From contig ONQP01000006.1 in assembly GCA_900319975.1 (NCBI GenBank), positions 1 to 62,972 of the forward strand: a stretch of 62,972 bases of DNA. Reading direction: 5' to 3'. The notes beneath the pieces are model-generated. The model saw only the letters and a list, made by a program, of their open reading frames with translations, was not told where the DNA came from and did no database searches. Below, in pieces: positions 1-8,265 of this stretch (the first letter of the stretch is position 1; every line of letters begins with the position of its first letter). A program made the translations under genes and the position numbers. Origin of the DNA: an uncultured Bacteroidales bacterium. Its GTDB lineage: Bacteria > Bacteroidota > Bacteroidia > Bacteroidales > UBA932.

Positions 1-1
1 C

Positions 2-1222
2 AAGCAGAAATTGCTGGACGCCGGCCTGGATTGGATGGCCGGCAGTACCGGCAACCTGGGCTATGTGGACTTCAGCGGCATCGCCAACCGGATGATGGAG
101 AGCGGCAGCGCCTGCTCCGCCACCTTCACCCTGACGCTGACCGACGGCGTGGGGCAGACCGTGGAAGGAACCTTCGCGCTGGACGTGAACCCCTTCAAGG
201 CCACGGTGAATATCCCTGCCGTGAATATCTGGGCCAGGAAGATGACCGGAGTCACCGCCGTGGTGGCCGATGTGGACGCCATCCCCGCCGATGCTGTCCT
301 GGGCCTCCAGTGGAGCACGGACGGCGCCAAATGGAGTGCGGAGAAAGCATCCGTGTCCGTGAGCGGCAATACCATCCGCTTCGGCGACGTCTCCGGCCTT
401 GAGCCCGCGGTGGCCTACCGCTTCCGCGTGGTGCCCATGCACCTGACCGACCGCGCCTCCGCCACGGCGGGTTCCTTTACTACCGAAGCCGCCTTGCAAA
501 TAGGGAACAGCGGTTTTGAGGAGTATACGGAGCAGCGCAGTACGACACCCGTAGCCATTGTGAGCGACTTCAAGGTAACCTGGTGGCAGCTTTATGGCAA
601 CGCCTCCGAGGCCTGGTGGGGTGTCAACGCCTTGCGGACCATTGAGACCGACCGGATGGCCAGCGGCTATCAGGATTACAAGACCTACCCTTGCGTGGCC
701 CTGTTCAACTCCGGATCCTATTCCGGGAACAGCGTGATGCTCGCAACGGTCTATATCGGCAATTCCGTAGCGTCGGAGATCGCGCATGGCGATACCAATT
801 ATCCCGGAGAGATATTCCTGGGAACGGCCAACAACAAGAACAAAGGCTCCTGGGCCAAGACCTCGGAGGGCCACGCCTTCGCCAGCCGGCCGGCGGCCCT
901 GTCCTTCATGCACCGCTTCAACCCCAACGGGGCGGCCTATTATGCCCAGATCCAGGTGCTTGACGCCTCCGGCAACGTGATCGGGACCGGCGAGAAGAAC
1001 GACGGCACGGCTGCCGTCGACGCCTGGACAAGGGTGACCGTCCCCGTCGTTTATACCGTAACCAACAGGAAGGCCGCATCCATCCGCATCAGCATCCGTT
1101 CTTCCAAGGACGGCGGGGAAGGTGCCAGAAAACTGTCAGATATTTCCACGCTCTCGGGCAAGCACAAGATCTACTGTGGCAACGCCCTGTATGTGGACAA
1201 CGTTGAACTCCTTTACGAATAA
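2..1222 (+). CDS. Partial surface protein, C-terminal part (DUF4493/PCMD-type lipoprotein family)
   Basis: The frame is open from the window edge, so the N-terminus (presumably with a lipoprotein signal) is missing. The visible part starts with an Ig-like/fibronectin-like beta stretch, including a 'GLEPAVAYRFRVVP' segment typical of FN3 repeats. It ends with about 240 residues resembling the C-terminal carbohydrate-metabolism-like beta domains of Bacteroidota lipoproteins (around 'NALYVDNVELLYE'). A similar plan, with FN3-like repeat then a C-terminal beta domain ending in a 'LDELxLxYD'-type strand, is seen in the genes at 2475 and 5377. It is followed after 6 nt by the next lipoprotein gene, so they are probably co-transcribed. 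The exact function is unknown; a surface-exposed glycan-binding role is an inference. Confidence 0.6.
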   Translation, partial: KQKLLDAGLDWMAGSTGNLGYVDFSGIANRMMESGSACSATFTLTLTDGVGQTVEGTFALDVNPFKATVNIPAVNIWARKMTGVTAVVADVDAIPADAVLGLQWSTDGAKWSAEKASVSVSGNTIRFGDVSGLEPAVAYRFRVVPMHLTDRASATAGSFTTEAALQIGNSGFEEYTEQRSTTPVAIVSDFKVTWWQLYGNASEAWWGVNALRTIETDRMASGYQDYKTYPCVALFNSGSYSGNSVMLATVYIGNSVASEIAHGDTNYPGEIFLGTANNKNKGSWAKTSEGHAFASRPAALSFMHRFNPNGAAYYAQIQVLDASGNVIGTGEKNDGTAAVDAWTRVTVPVVYTVTNRKAASIRISIRSSKDGGEGARKLSDISTLSGKHKIYCGNALYVDNVELLYE

Positions 1223-1228
1223 TCGAAG

Positions 1229-2470
1229 ATGAAAAGAATACTCTATATCATTGCAGCGGCCGTCATGGTGGCGGCCTGCGGGACCAAGAGCCCGCTGCCC
1301 GGGGGCAACGGCCAGCTCTCCGTCACGGCGGTCCGGGAAGGCGCCTTTGCAACCAAGGCCAATGATGTGCTGGCCGATTTCGTGGTGGACATCGTCCGCC
1401 CGTCCGACGGCTGGACCCTGCACTATGACCGCTACGTCGACATTCCCCGGACCATTTCGCTGGGCAGCGGGGACTACACCCTTACCGTGGCGTCGCCTGT
1501 GTTCCGGCATGCCGCCTGGGACCTCCCCTGTTACAAGGGAAGCGCCGAGTTCACCATCCGCGTGGATGAACTCACGCCGGTGAATGTCCTGGCCGGTCTC
1601 CAGAATATGAAGGTGAGCTTTGTCCTTACCGACAATTTCAAGAACGAGCTCAGCTCCTATTCCATCGTGGTCACCAACGCCGCTTCCTGGGATGCACCGG
1701 ATGCCGGAGAGCGGAGTCTTACCTGGTCCTCCCTCACCGGTGACGTGGAGCAGAAGTCCGGTTATTTCTCCGTGGCGCCGCTCCGCGTGAAAGTGGATGG
1801 CTACCGTGCGGTGGACAACAGCGAGACCCACTCGGAGCTGCTGATTTCCGACGTGGCGGCCAAGGACCACCACATCATCACCCTGGACGCCCGCGTGACC
1901 GGCCAGATGAGCGGCATTTCCGTTATCATCGACCCCTCGGTGAACGACCGGGAGAGCACCGTGGAGGTGCCCGGCTGGGGTGAAGTGCCCGTGCCCGGCG
2001 GCGATGAGCCCGGTGACGATCCGGGCGACGACCCGCAGCCTTCGACCGTGCCTACCATGGTCTGGGAGAAGAATCCCACTTTTGCCCCGACTCCCATCAA
2101 GGAGGAAATGGATGTAGAGATCGTGATCGAGGCCCCGGAGGGCATCCGCGATTTTGTGGTGGATGTTGATTCCGACGTGCTGGGCGAAACCATTGCCGCC
2201 CTGGCGAATACCAGCTATACCTACAGCCCGGAGACGCCTTTCCGGATGGACCTCATCAACGATGCGTCGCTGATCGCGGCCCTTGACGGCATGATCCCGG
2301 TGGCCGACCAGCTGAAGGACCGGAAACACGTGGATTTCTCCCTCTCCCAGCTGGTCCCGCTGATTGCCGTGTACAACCCCACGAGCGGCTCGCGGCACAC
2401 CTTTACCCTGAAAGTTACCGACAACAAGGGCCAGAGCCTTGAGAAGGACGTCGTATTCTATGCCGAATAG
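1229..2470 (+). CDS. DUF4493-type lipoprotein
   Basis: The product is 413 aa. It has a lipoprotein signal peptide with the lipobox cysteine at about residue 17 ('AAACG'). The N-terminal ~230 residues match the DUF4493 pattern of Bacteroidota lipoproteins: 'GNGQLSVTAV', then a segment describing a chain extended by 'GDYTLTVAS', then a 'YKGSAEFTIRVDELTPVNV' region. A low-complexity linker rich in Gly, Asp and Pro (about residues 252-270) separates it from a C-terminal beta domain of ~140 residues. It lies 6 nt downstream of the previous gene and 4 nt upstream of the next. The likely location is the cell surface or outer-membrane leaflet. No enzymatic motif is visible. Confidence 0.7.
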   Translation: MKRILYIIAAAVMVAACGTKSPLPGGNGQLSVTAVREGAFATKANDVLADFVVDIVRPSDGWTLHYDRYVDIPRTISLGSGDYTLTVASPVFRHAAWDLPCYKGSAEFTIRVDELTPVNVLAGLQNMKVSFVLTDNFKNELSSYSIVVTNAASWDAPDAGERSLTWSSLTGDVEQKSGYFSVAPLRVKVDGYRAVDNSETHSELLISDVAAKDHHIITLDARVTGQMSGISVIIDPSVNDRESTVEVPGWGEVPVPGGDEPGDDPGDDPQPSTVPTMVWEKNPTFAPTPIKEEMDVEIVIEAPEGIRDFVVDVDSDVLGETIAALANTSYTYSPETPFRMDLINDASLIAALDGMIPVADQLKDRKHVDFSLSQLVPLIAVYNPTSGSRHTFTLKVTDNKGQSLEKDVVFYAE

Positions 2471-2474
2471 CAAG

Positions 2475-4628
2475 ATGAAAGCCAAGTATTGCCTTGTCGC
2501 GCTGCTCGCGCTCGTCGCCTGCTCGCGGGAAGCGGACCTGCCGGAGGGGACGGGCTATCTCTCCGTACGGCTGGCCGCCGACCTGGCGGTGACGCCGGTC
2601 GTGAAGGCCGAGGCCGGCGAGCCGGACCCCGCTTTCTCGCTGGAGATTATTCCGGCGGGGGGTGGTGAAAAGGTGACGGTTGCCGATTATCGGACGCTGT
2701 CCGCCGAGCCGTTGGTCCTGCCCCGGGGGAAATATACCGTCAAGGCCGTTTCCGGCCCGGATGTCCGGGTGAGCTGGGAAGAACCCCGCTATGAAGGGGA
2801 GACGCAGGTCACGGTCCTGCCCGACCGTCTCACGGAGGCGGTGGTCACTGCATCGCTCGCCCGTACCATGGTGACCGTTGAGTTCGACCCCGAGACGGAC
2901 CGCTATTTTTCCGACTACCGCGTTCGCGTCAGCAATGAAAGCGGGGACGTCCTGGACTTCAGCCGGGCGAACGGGAATCTCTCCAAGAAGGGATACCTCG
3001 CGGCCACGGCCCTGGAATGGGAACTGTATATGGTGAATACCCAGGGCACCGCCTATCGGGTAGGCCCTGTAACGATCGACGCCGTGGATCCGCGCCAGCA
3101 CTACCACTTCAGGTTTTCCTTTGACCGGACCCGGGCTGCGGAGGGCTCCTCGCTGCTCTGCGTCCTGGTGGATGACTCCCTGAACGAGAAATATTATCAG
3201 TTGGATCTGGATTTCTCCGGAGACGGACTGCCGTCCATAAGCGGGCAGGGTTTTGACCTGGCCGACGGCATTGCCGTGAAAAAAGGGGACAAGGAAAGCC
3301 GGAATGTCGTGGATTTCCGCGCGCCCCAGGGTATTAAATCCCTTACGCTGAGCCACGGCGACGCGAAGATGCTGGCGGCGGGGCTGCCGCAGCACGTGCA
3401 GCTGGTGGACGCTCCCGCCGCGACGGTCGCTGCCTTGAACGGACTGGGCCTTGCCGTGCCGTCGCTTCTTTATGGAGCCACGGATGCATCCGTGGACTTC
3501 GGCCCCTTCCTGGCCGGTCTTCCCATGGGGGACTATCTCCTTTCCCTGGATCTGATCGACACGCGCAACCGCTACAGCGCCGCCACGGTGGTGCTGTCCG
3601 TGACCTCGCCGGTGGACGCCGAGGCCACCACCGTGAAGCCGTGGGCAGGATTCGCCATCCTGAACGGCCGCTGGTTCACCGACGGGCGTCCTTCCGGCCT
3701 CCGCTTCCAGTGGAAAAAGGCCGGAGATGCGGCCTGGACCGATTACAGCGGGGCGGTGAACTATAACGACGCAGCCGCCACCTTCAGCGCGGAGCTCTAT
3801 GGCCTGCAGGCCGCTACCGCCTATATGTTCCGGGTAAAGACGGACAAGGAAGAGGAAACCCGGGAAGTGAACTTTACGACGGCGCCGGCCGGCACCATTC
3901 CCAATCTCAGTTTTGACGATTGGTACAAAGAAGACAAGGCCTGGTATCCGGGTGCCAATGCCGCAACCCGTGTCTGGGATTCGGCGAACGGCGGCACGGC
4001 CAGTTTCGGTACGGTCTCCACCTCTCCGGAAGAAAGCGACGTGGTGCGTGGAAAGGCCGCCCGCCTGGAAAGCTCTGCCGTCAAGGTGGTTGTCATCACC
4101 AAGTTCGCCGCCGGCAATATCTTCATCGGCGACTTCGTGAAAGTGTCCGGCGTCGGTGCGGAGCTGGATTGGGGCATACCTTTCTCCTCCCGCCCGCTGG
4201 CCCTCCACGGCTATTATAAATACCGCCCCAAGCCCATCGACTTTGCCGAGGACCCGTACAAGTCCAAGCTGGGGGAGACGGATGCCTGTTCCATCAAGAT
4301 GTACCTTTGCGACTGGAGCGCCAAATTCCGCGTGAACACTTCCAACAAGGTGTTCCTGCAGGACGACGACCCTTCCATCATCGCCATGTGTGACTTCTCT
4401 TCCGATGTGTCCACTGACGGGTATGTGGAATTCAACTTCCCGCTGCACTACCGCGACAACCGCACGCCCAGGTATGTCGTGATCGTCGGTGCGGCCTCCC
4501 GCCTCGGCGACTACTTCACCGGCGCCAAGGGTTCCACCCTCTGGCTGGATGAACTGTCCCTGGTGTACGACGCGGGACGGCTCTCGGAAGCGGAACGTGA
4601 GATTGTCGGATATCGCAACCTGCCATGA
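2475..4628 (+). CDS. DUF4493 plus PCMD-domain lipoprotein
   Basis: The product is 717 aa. I chose the ATG at 2475 because it gives a compact lipoprotein signal ('LLALVACSRE') and avoids overlap with the preceding stop; an in-frame start exists at 2439. Order of parts: DUF4493-like N-terminus, central beta region, an FN3-like repeat ending 'ATAYMFRVKT', then a C-terminal ~240-residue domain beginning 'IPNLSFDDWY' and ending 'LWLDELSLVYD'. That last part matches the putative carbohydrate metabolism domain (PCMD) and is clearly paralogous to the end of the gene at 5377. The stop overlaps the next start (ATGA), which suggests translational coupling. The role in surface glycan binding is inferred. 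Confidence 0.7.
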   Translation: MKAKYCLVALLALVACSREADLPEGTGYLSVRLAADLAVTPVVKAEAGEPDPAFSLEIIPAGGGEKVTVADYRTLSAEPLVLPRGKYTVKAVSGPDVRVSWEEPRYEGETQVTVLPDRLTEAVVTASLARTMVTVEFDPETDRYFSDYRVRVSNESGDVLDFSRANGNLSKKGYLAATALEWELYMVNTQGTAYRVGPVTIDAVDPRQHYHFRFSFDRTRAAEGSSLLCVLVDDSLNEKYYQLDLDFSGDGLPSISGQGFDLADGIAVKKGDKESRNVVDFRAPQGIKSLTLSHGDAKMLAAGLPQHVQLVDAPAATVAALNGLGLAVPSLLYGATDASVDFGPFLAGLPMGDYLLSLDLIDTRNRYSAATVVLSVTSPVDAEATTVKPWAGFAILNGRWFTDGRPSGLRFQWKKAGDAAWTDYSGAVNYNDAAATFSAELYGLQAATAYMFRVKTDKEEETREVNFTTAPAGTIPNLSFDDWYKEDKAWYPGANAATRVWDSANGGTASFGTVSTSPEESDVVRGKAARLESSAVKVVVITKFAAGNIFIGDFVKVSGVGAELDWGIPFSSRPLALHGYYKYRPKPIDFAEDPYKSKLGETDACSIKMYLCDWSAKFRVNTSNKVFLQDDDPSIIAMCDFSSDVSTDGYVEFNFPLHYRDNRTPRYVVIVGAASRLGDYFTGAKGSTLWLDELSLVYDAGRLSEAEREIVGYRNLP

Positions 4629-5377
4629 TGAAAAAGGTTTTCTTATTGCTTCTGGCCGCCAGCCTCGCCTTGCCGGGGCTGGCCCAGGAGAAGTTCAGCC
4701 GGGGCTTCGAAGGAAAGAACAAGATATTCATTCCCAAGGGCAGCCTGGGCGGTGGCCTCAGCGCCTCCTGGCGCAATTTCTCGCTGGGCGAGGACGAGGG
4801 TTATGCGGTGCTCTCCAAACTGGTCGGCGACCTGCGGGGAGGCTACCGCACCGCCTCCGTATCCCCGTCGTTCGAGTATTTCCTGGCCGACAATCTGAGT
4901 GCGGTGTTGAGGCTCGATTATTCCCGGCTGGGCGTGGACCTGGACAACGCTTCGCTCAACCTGTCGGAAGGCCTGGGCCTGAACATCGCCGGGCAATACT
5001 ATAAGCGCCAGGCGTATTCGCTTGCCGCAGGCGTCCGCTGTTATGTCCCTTTCATGGGCAGCCGGATCTTCGGCTGGTTTGTGGAGGGGTCGGTGAACGG
5101 CGGCTATGTCCAGAGCATGTTGTATGAGTTTGACGGAGAGCTGAAGCAGGGGATCTACAACGCTCATTGGAAACTGGCCCTGCGGATGGATCCCGGCATT
5201 TGTTTCTTCGTGCACGAGAACTTCGATTTCGAGGTGTCCGTGGGCCTGCTTGACTTCACCTGGAAGATGACCCGCCAGAACGAGAACCAGGTGAAAACCA
5301 GTTCCGGGAACAGTCTCGGGACGGGTTTCAACATCGACCTGCTGGCCATCCGCTTCGGCGCACATTTCTACCTGTGA
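4625..5377 (+). CDS. Outer-membrane beta-barrel protein
   Basis: The product is 250 aa with a Sec signal peptide ending near 'LPGLAQ'. The rest alternates polar and hydrophobic residues with repeated aromatic girdle positions and ends in a strand with a C-terminal aromatic/Leu ('IRFGAHFYL'), as expected for a small outer-membrane barrel. It sits inside the lipoprotein operon with overlapping start and stop codons on both sides (ATGA upstream, TGATG downstream). It may therefore anchor or export its lipoprotein neighbours; that is inference. The specific family is not recognised beyond porin-like 8-12-strand barrels. Confidence 0.65.
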   Translation: MMKKVFLLLLAASLALPGLAQEKFSRGFEGKNKIFIPKGSLGGGLSASWRNFSLGEDEGYAVLSKLVGDLRGGYRTASVSPSFEYFLADNLSAVLRLDYSRLGVDLDNASLNLSEGLGLNIAGQYYKRQAYSLAAGVRCYVPFMGSRIFGWFVEGSVNGGYVQSMLYEFDGELKQGIYNAHWKLALRMDPGICFFVHENFDFEVSVGLLDFTWKMTRQNENQVKTSSGNSLGTGFNIDLLAIRFGAHFYL

Positions 5378-6960
5378 TGAAGCATTGGTTGCTAGCCCTC
5401 TGCAGCGTGCTGACCGTCAGCTGCGCTTTTCCCAACGACCTGGATTATCCCCGGGTGGTCGGGAACATCGTGGCGCTGGACCTGGAAGACGCCAGGGAGG
5501 TGCGTATCGATCCCGGCTCGCGGGAGGTGTCCATCGTCCTGGAGGAATGGGCCGACCCGGGCCACGTGAAGGTGAAGGCGTGCGTGTTGACGGACGGGGC
5601 CACCTGCTCCGACCTCGGGGAATGGCTGGACCTCACCCGGCCCGTGAAGGTGGTGCTGCATACCTATCAGGATTATGAATGGACCCTTTCCGCCACCCAG
5701 CCCATCGAACGCTATGTCCGCTGCACGGGGCAGGTCCAGGACGCCCAGTTTAATCTGGAGACCCGGAGCGTGTATGTGTATCTGCCGGATACGCAGCCGC
5801 TCACGGCTGTGACCTTCGAAGCCATGAAACTGGAGCCGGAAGGCTCCCGCGTCACGCGTACGACCGGGTACGAGAGCGACCTTCGGAGCCTTTCGCTGGT
5901 CACCCGTGAAGTGTCTTTCCCGATGACGCTGGATTGCGTCATGGAGCGGAGTTTCTTCGTGGAGTGGGCCGGCGAAGACGTCGAGTGGCATCTCAAGGCC
6001 CTGCAGATGAAAGTGACGACGGCCGTGAGCGAGGTGGATGCCCATTGCTATTCGGCCCGCGTGCGCGGCGTCTTCGCCTCCGACGGCTCCCATGTGGCCG
6101 TTGAATACAGAAAGGCCGGCGACGCCGGATGGACGGCTGCCGAAGATGCCACCGTGGCAGGCGTAGGCATAACCGCCCGCCTGACCGGCCTGGCCCCCGG
6201 CACGGCATACGAGTGCCGGGTGCGGGACGGCGGAGAGACCTCTGCCCCCGTGTCCTTCAAGACGGGAGAACCGATACAGCCGGCCAACCTGAGCTTTGAC
6301 GCCTGGCATGCCGACGGAAAGGTGTGGAACCCCTGGCCGGAGGGCGGCGCCCGGGTGTGGGATACCGCGAACAAGGCGACGGCTTCCTTTACCGGAAGCG
6401 CCACCACGCCGGACGAGTCGTTTGTCGCGGTAGCGGGGCCCGGCAAGAAGGCCTGCCGGCTGGAGAGCAGCTTCGCCGTGGTGAAATTTGCCGCAGGCAG
6501 CGTGTTTACCGGGCAGTTCGTGAAGCTCCAGGGCCTCGGCGCGGAGCTGGCCTGGGGTATCCCGTTCACCGGGAAACCCGTGTCGCTGAAAGGCTACGCC
6601 GCCTATAAGTCAATGCCCATTACGGACACGGATGCGGCGCATGCCGATCTGATGGGGCAGCCGGACACCGGCCACGTCCTGGTCGCGCTTACCGACTGGC
6701 CGGACCAGTTCCATGTCATCAGCTCCAGCAGCACATATGTGGACTTTGACAACGATCCCGCCATTATCGCTTATGGCCGGTGCGCCTTCCCGGAGACCAC
6801 GGACGGATATGTCTCCTTCGACATCCCGCTGGAGTACCGGAACGGCCGTACGCCGGCGTATCTGGTGATCGTGGCCTCCTCCAGCGCCTTGGGCGACTAT
6901 TTCACCGGAGGGCGCGGAAGCACCCTCTGGGTGGATGAGCTGGAACTGATGTACGACTGA
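5377..6960 (+). CDS. PCMD-domain lipoprotein
   Basis: The product is 527 aa if started at the ATG at 5377; a GTG one codon earlier is possible. It has a lipoprotein signal with cysteine at about residue 17 ('VSCAFPND'). The N-terminal half is composed of beta-sandwich repeats similar to DUF5018-type domains (segments ending 'DYEWTLSATQ' and 'EDVEWHLKA'). An FN3-like repeat ('GLAPGTAYECRV') follows. The C-terminal PCMD starts 'PANLSFDAWH' and ends 'LWVDELELMYD', paralogous to the gene at 2475. It is the last gene of the operon; its stop is 7 nt from the stop of convergent tsaC. No terminator hairpin is visible in that gap. Confidence 0.68.
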   Translation: MKHWLLALCSVLTVSCAFPNDLDYPRVVGNIVALDLEDAREVRIDPGSREVSIVLEEWADPGHVKVKACVLTDGATCSDLGEWLDLTRPVKVVLHTYQDYEWTLSATQPIERYVRCTGQVQDAQFNLETRSVYVYLPDTQPLTAVTFEAMKLEPEGSRVTRTTGYESDLRSLSLVTREVSFPMTLDCVMERSFFVEWAGEDVEWHLKALQMKVTTAVSEVDAHCYSARVRGVFASDGSHVAVEYRKAGDAGWTAAEDATVAGVGITARLTGLAPGTAYECRVRDGGETSAPVSFKTGEPIQPANLSFDAWHADGKVWNPWPEGGARVWDTANKATASFTGSATTPDESFVAVAGPGKKACRLESSFAVVKFAAGSVFTGQFVKLQGLGAELAWGIPFTGKPVSLKGYAAYKSMPITDTDAAHADLMGQPDTGHVLVALTDWPDQFHVISSSSTYVDFDNDPAIIAYGRCAFPETTDGYVSFDIPLEYRNGRTPAYLVIVASSSALGDYFTGGRGSTLWVDELELMYD

Positions 6961-6967
6961 GAGGGAT

Positions 6968-7555
6968 CTACGGTCTCAAGATTTCGACCTCGCCGCCCAG
7001 ACCGAGCTTGATGATCTGGGACGAACGGCCCGTGGCGCCCGCGCCGAACGGCTTCGGCACGACGTAGTCCACGGCGCCCTTGATCTCCTCGGAGATCTCG
7101 GCGAAGGAGGCCGGCGTCGGTTCGCCGGAGATGTTGGCCGACGTGCTGACGAGCGGCCGCCGCAGGCGGTACACCAGCTCCTTGCAGAAGGCGCCGGCGG
7201 GATTGTCCTCCACGAGCGGGATGCGGATGCCCACCGAACCGTCCTCGGCCACCGCGTTGGGGGCCAGGTACTGCGCGCCGGGATAGATGATGGTCATCGG
7301 GGCGTCGTTGACCTCCACCAGGTCGATGGCGATCGAGGGGATCTCCTTGATATGCTTCGCCACCATGTCGAGGTCGCAGGCCAGCAGGACCAGCGACTTG
7401 GCCTCGGAGCGGCGCTTGATTTCGAAAACGCGCGCGACCGCCTTCTCGTTGGTCGCGTCACAGCCGATGCCCCACACGGTGTCGGTGGGGTAGAGGATCA
7501 CCCCGCCTTCGCGGAGCACCTTCACGGCTTCCTGGATGATGGGAGTACTGTCCAT
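6968..7555 (-). CDS. tsaC: L-threonylcarbamoyladenylate synthase (TsaC/Sua5 family)
   Basis: The product is 195 aa, the usual length for TsaC-only proteins. The family makes threonylcarbamoyl-AMP from Thr, bicarbonate and ATP for the t6A37 modification of ANN-decoding tRNAs. Visible motifs: 'ILYPTDTVWGIGCDA' near residue 20, the 'KRRSEAKSLVLL' KRx(S/P)xxKP-like loop near 47, and 'LVSTSANISGEPTP' near 135. It is the last gene of a minus-strand operon and begins 1 nt after the rhomboid gene stop. The YciO branch is an alternative, but the PTDTxWG and SANxSG motifs are typical of TsaC. Confidence 0.9.
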   Translation of the reverse strand: MDSTPIIQEAVKVLREGGVILYPTDTVWGIGCDATNEKAVARVFEIKRRSEAKSLVLLACDLDMVAKHIKEIPSIAIDLVEVNDAPMTIIYPGAQYLAPNAVAEDGSVGIRIPLVEDNPAGAFCKELVYRLRRPLVSTSANISGEPTPASFAEISEEIKGAVDYVVPKPFGAGATGRSSQIIKLGLGGEVEILRP

Positions 7556-7556
7556 A

Positions 7557-8264
7557 TCAGAGTCGGTTTTGGTCGAACAGAATGCCGCGCTTGCGCCACC
7601 AGAGGATCAGCAGCCAGGCGAAGAGCATGCCGCCCAGGTGGGCGAAATGCGCGATGCCGGGGGCTGCGCCGGTGATGCCGGTGAAGAGTTCGATGGCGGC
7701 GAAGATGCCCACCATCCATTTGGCGCTGAGGGAAACGGGCGGGAAGATCAGCGTGATCCGGGACTCCGGGAAGAGCATCGCGAAACCCATCAGCACGCCG
7801 TAGATGGCGCCGGATGCGCCCACGGTCGGCACGGAGAGGATCTCCTGGATGTGCGCGATGGCCTCGGCGTTGCCCAGGTTGGCGCCCGGCAGATAGGTGT
7901 GCAGCTGCAGGTACTGCACCCCCAGGTGCAGCGCCTCGGCCCCGAGGCCGCAGACGAAATAGAAGAGCAGGAACTTCTTGCTGCCGATGATCCGCTCCAA
8001 CACGATGCCGAAGATGAACAGCGTGTACATGTTGAAGAAGATGTGCGCCAGATTTCCGTGCATGAACATATGCGTGATCACCTGCCACCAGTGGAAGAGG
8101 GGCGAAGCGGGGAAATACAGGCCGAAGAGCCCGGTGGCGTAATTATGGTTGAGCAGGGACACCAGGAACACGACCACGTTGATGATGATCAGGTTCCGGG
8201 TCACGGGCGGCAGCGACGAGAGGAATCCTCCCCGGCGGCCGTTGTCGTAGTAGTAATAAGCCAT
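7557..8264 (-). CDS. Rhomboid-family intramembrane serine protease
   Basis: The product is 235 aa. I chose the ATG at 8264, 1 nt after the mutL stop; the frame is open 33 codons further, but that part would lie inside mutL and looks non-coding. The protein has about six membrane segments. Rhomboid signatures are the 'HMFMHGNLAHIFFNM' segment in TM2, the catalytic serine in 'GASGAIYG' (TM4), and a histidine in 'AHLGGMLFAW' (TM6). The short N-terminus ('AYYYYDNGRRGG') is cytoplasmic. Its neighbours mutL and tsaC are not functionally related in an obvious way. The substrate is unknown. Confidence 0.88.
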   Translation of the reverse strand: MAYYYYDNGRRGGFLSSLPPVTRNLIIINVVVFLVSLLNHNYATGLFGLYFPASPLFHWWQVITHMFMHGNLAHIFFNMYTLFIFGIVLERIIGSKKFLLFYFVCGLGAEALHLGVQYLQLHTYLPGANLGNAEAIAHIQEILSVPTVGASGAIYGVLMGFAMLFPESRITLIFPPVSLSAKWMVGIFAAIELFTGITGAAPGIAHFAHLGGMLFAWLLILWWRKRGILFDQNRL

Positions 8265-8265
8265 T

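Noticed and set aside
2415-4448. A 677-codon minus-strand frame opposite the DUF4493/PCMD gene
   Set aside because: Low-complexity His/Arg/Gly composition and exact antisense to a well-supported lipoprotein.
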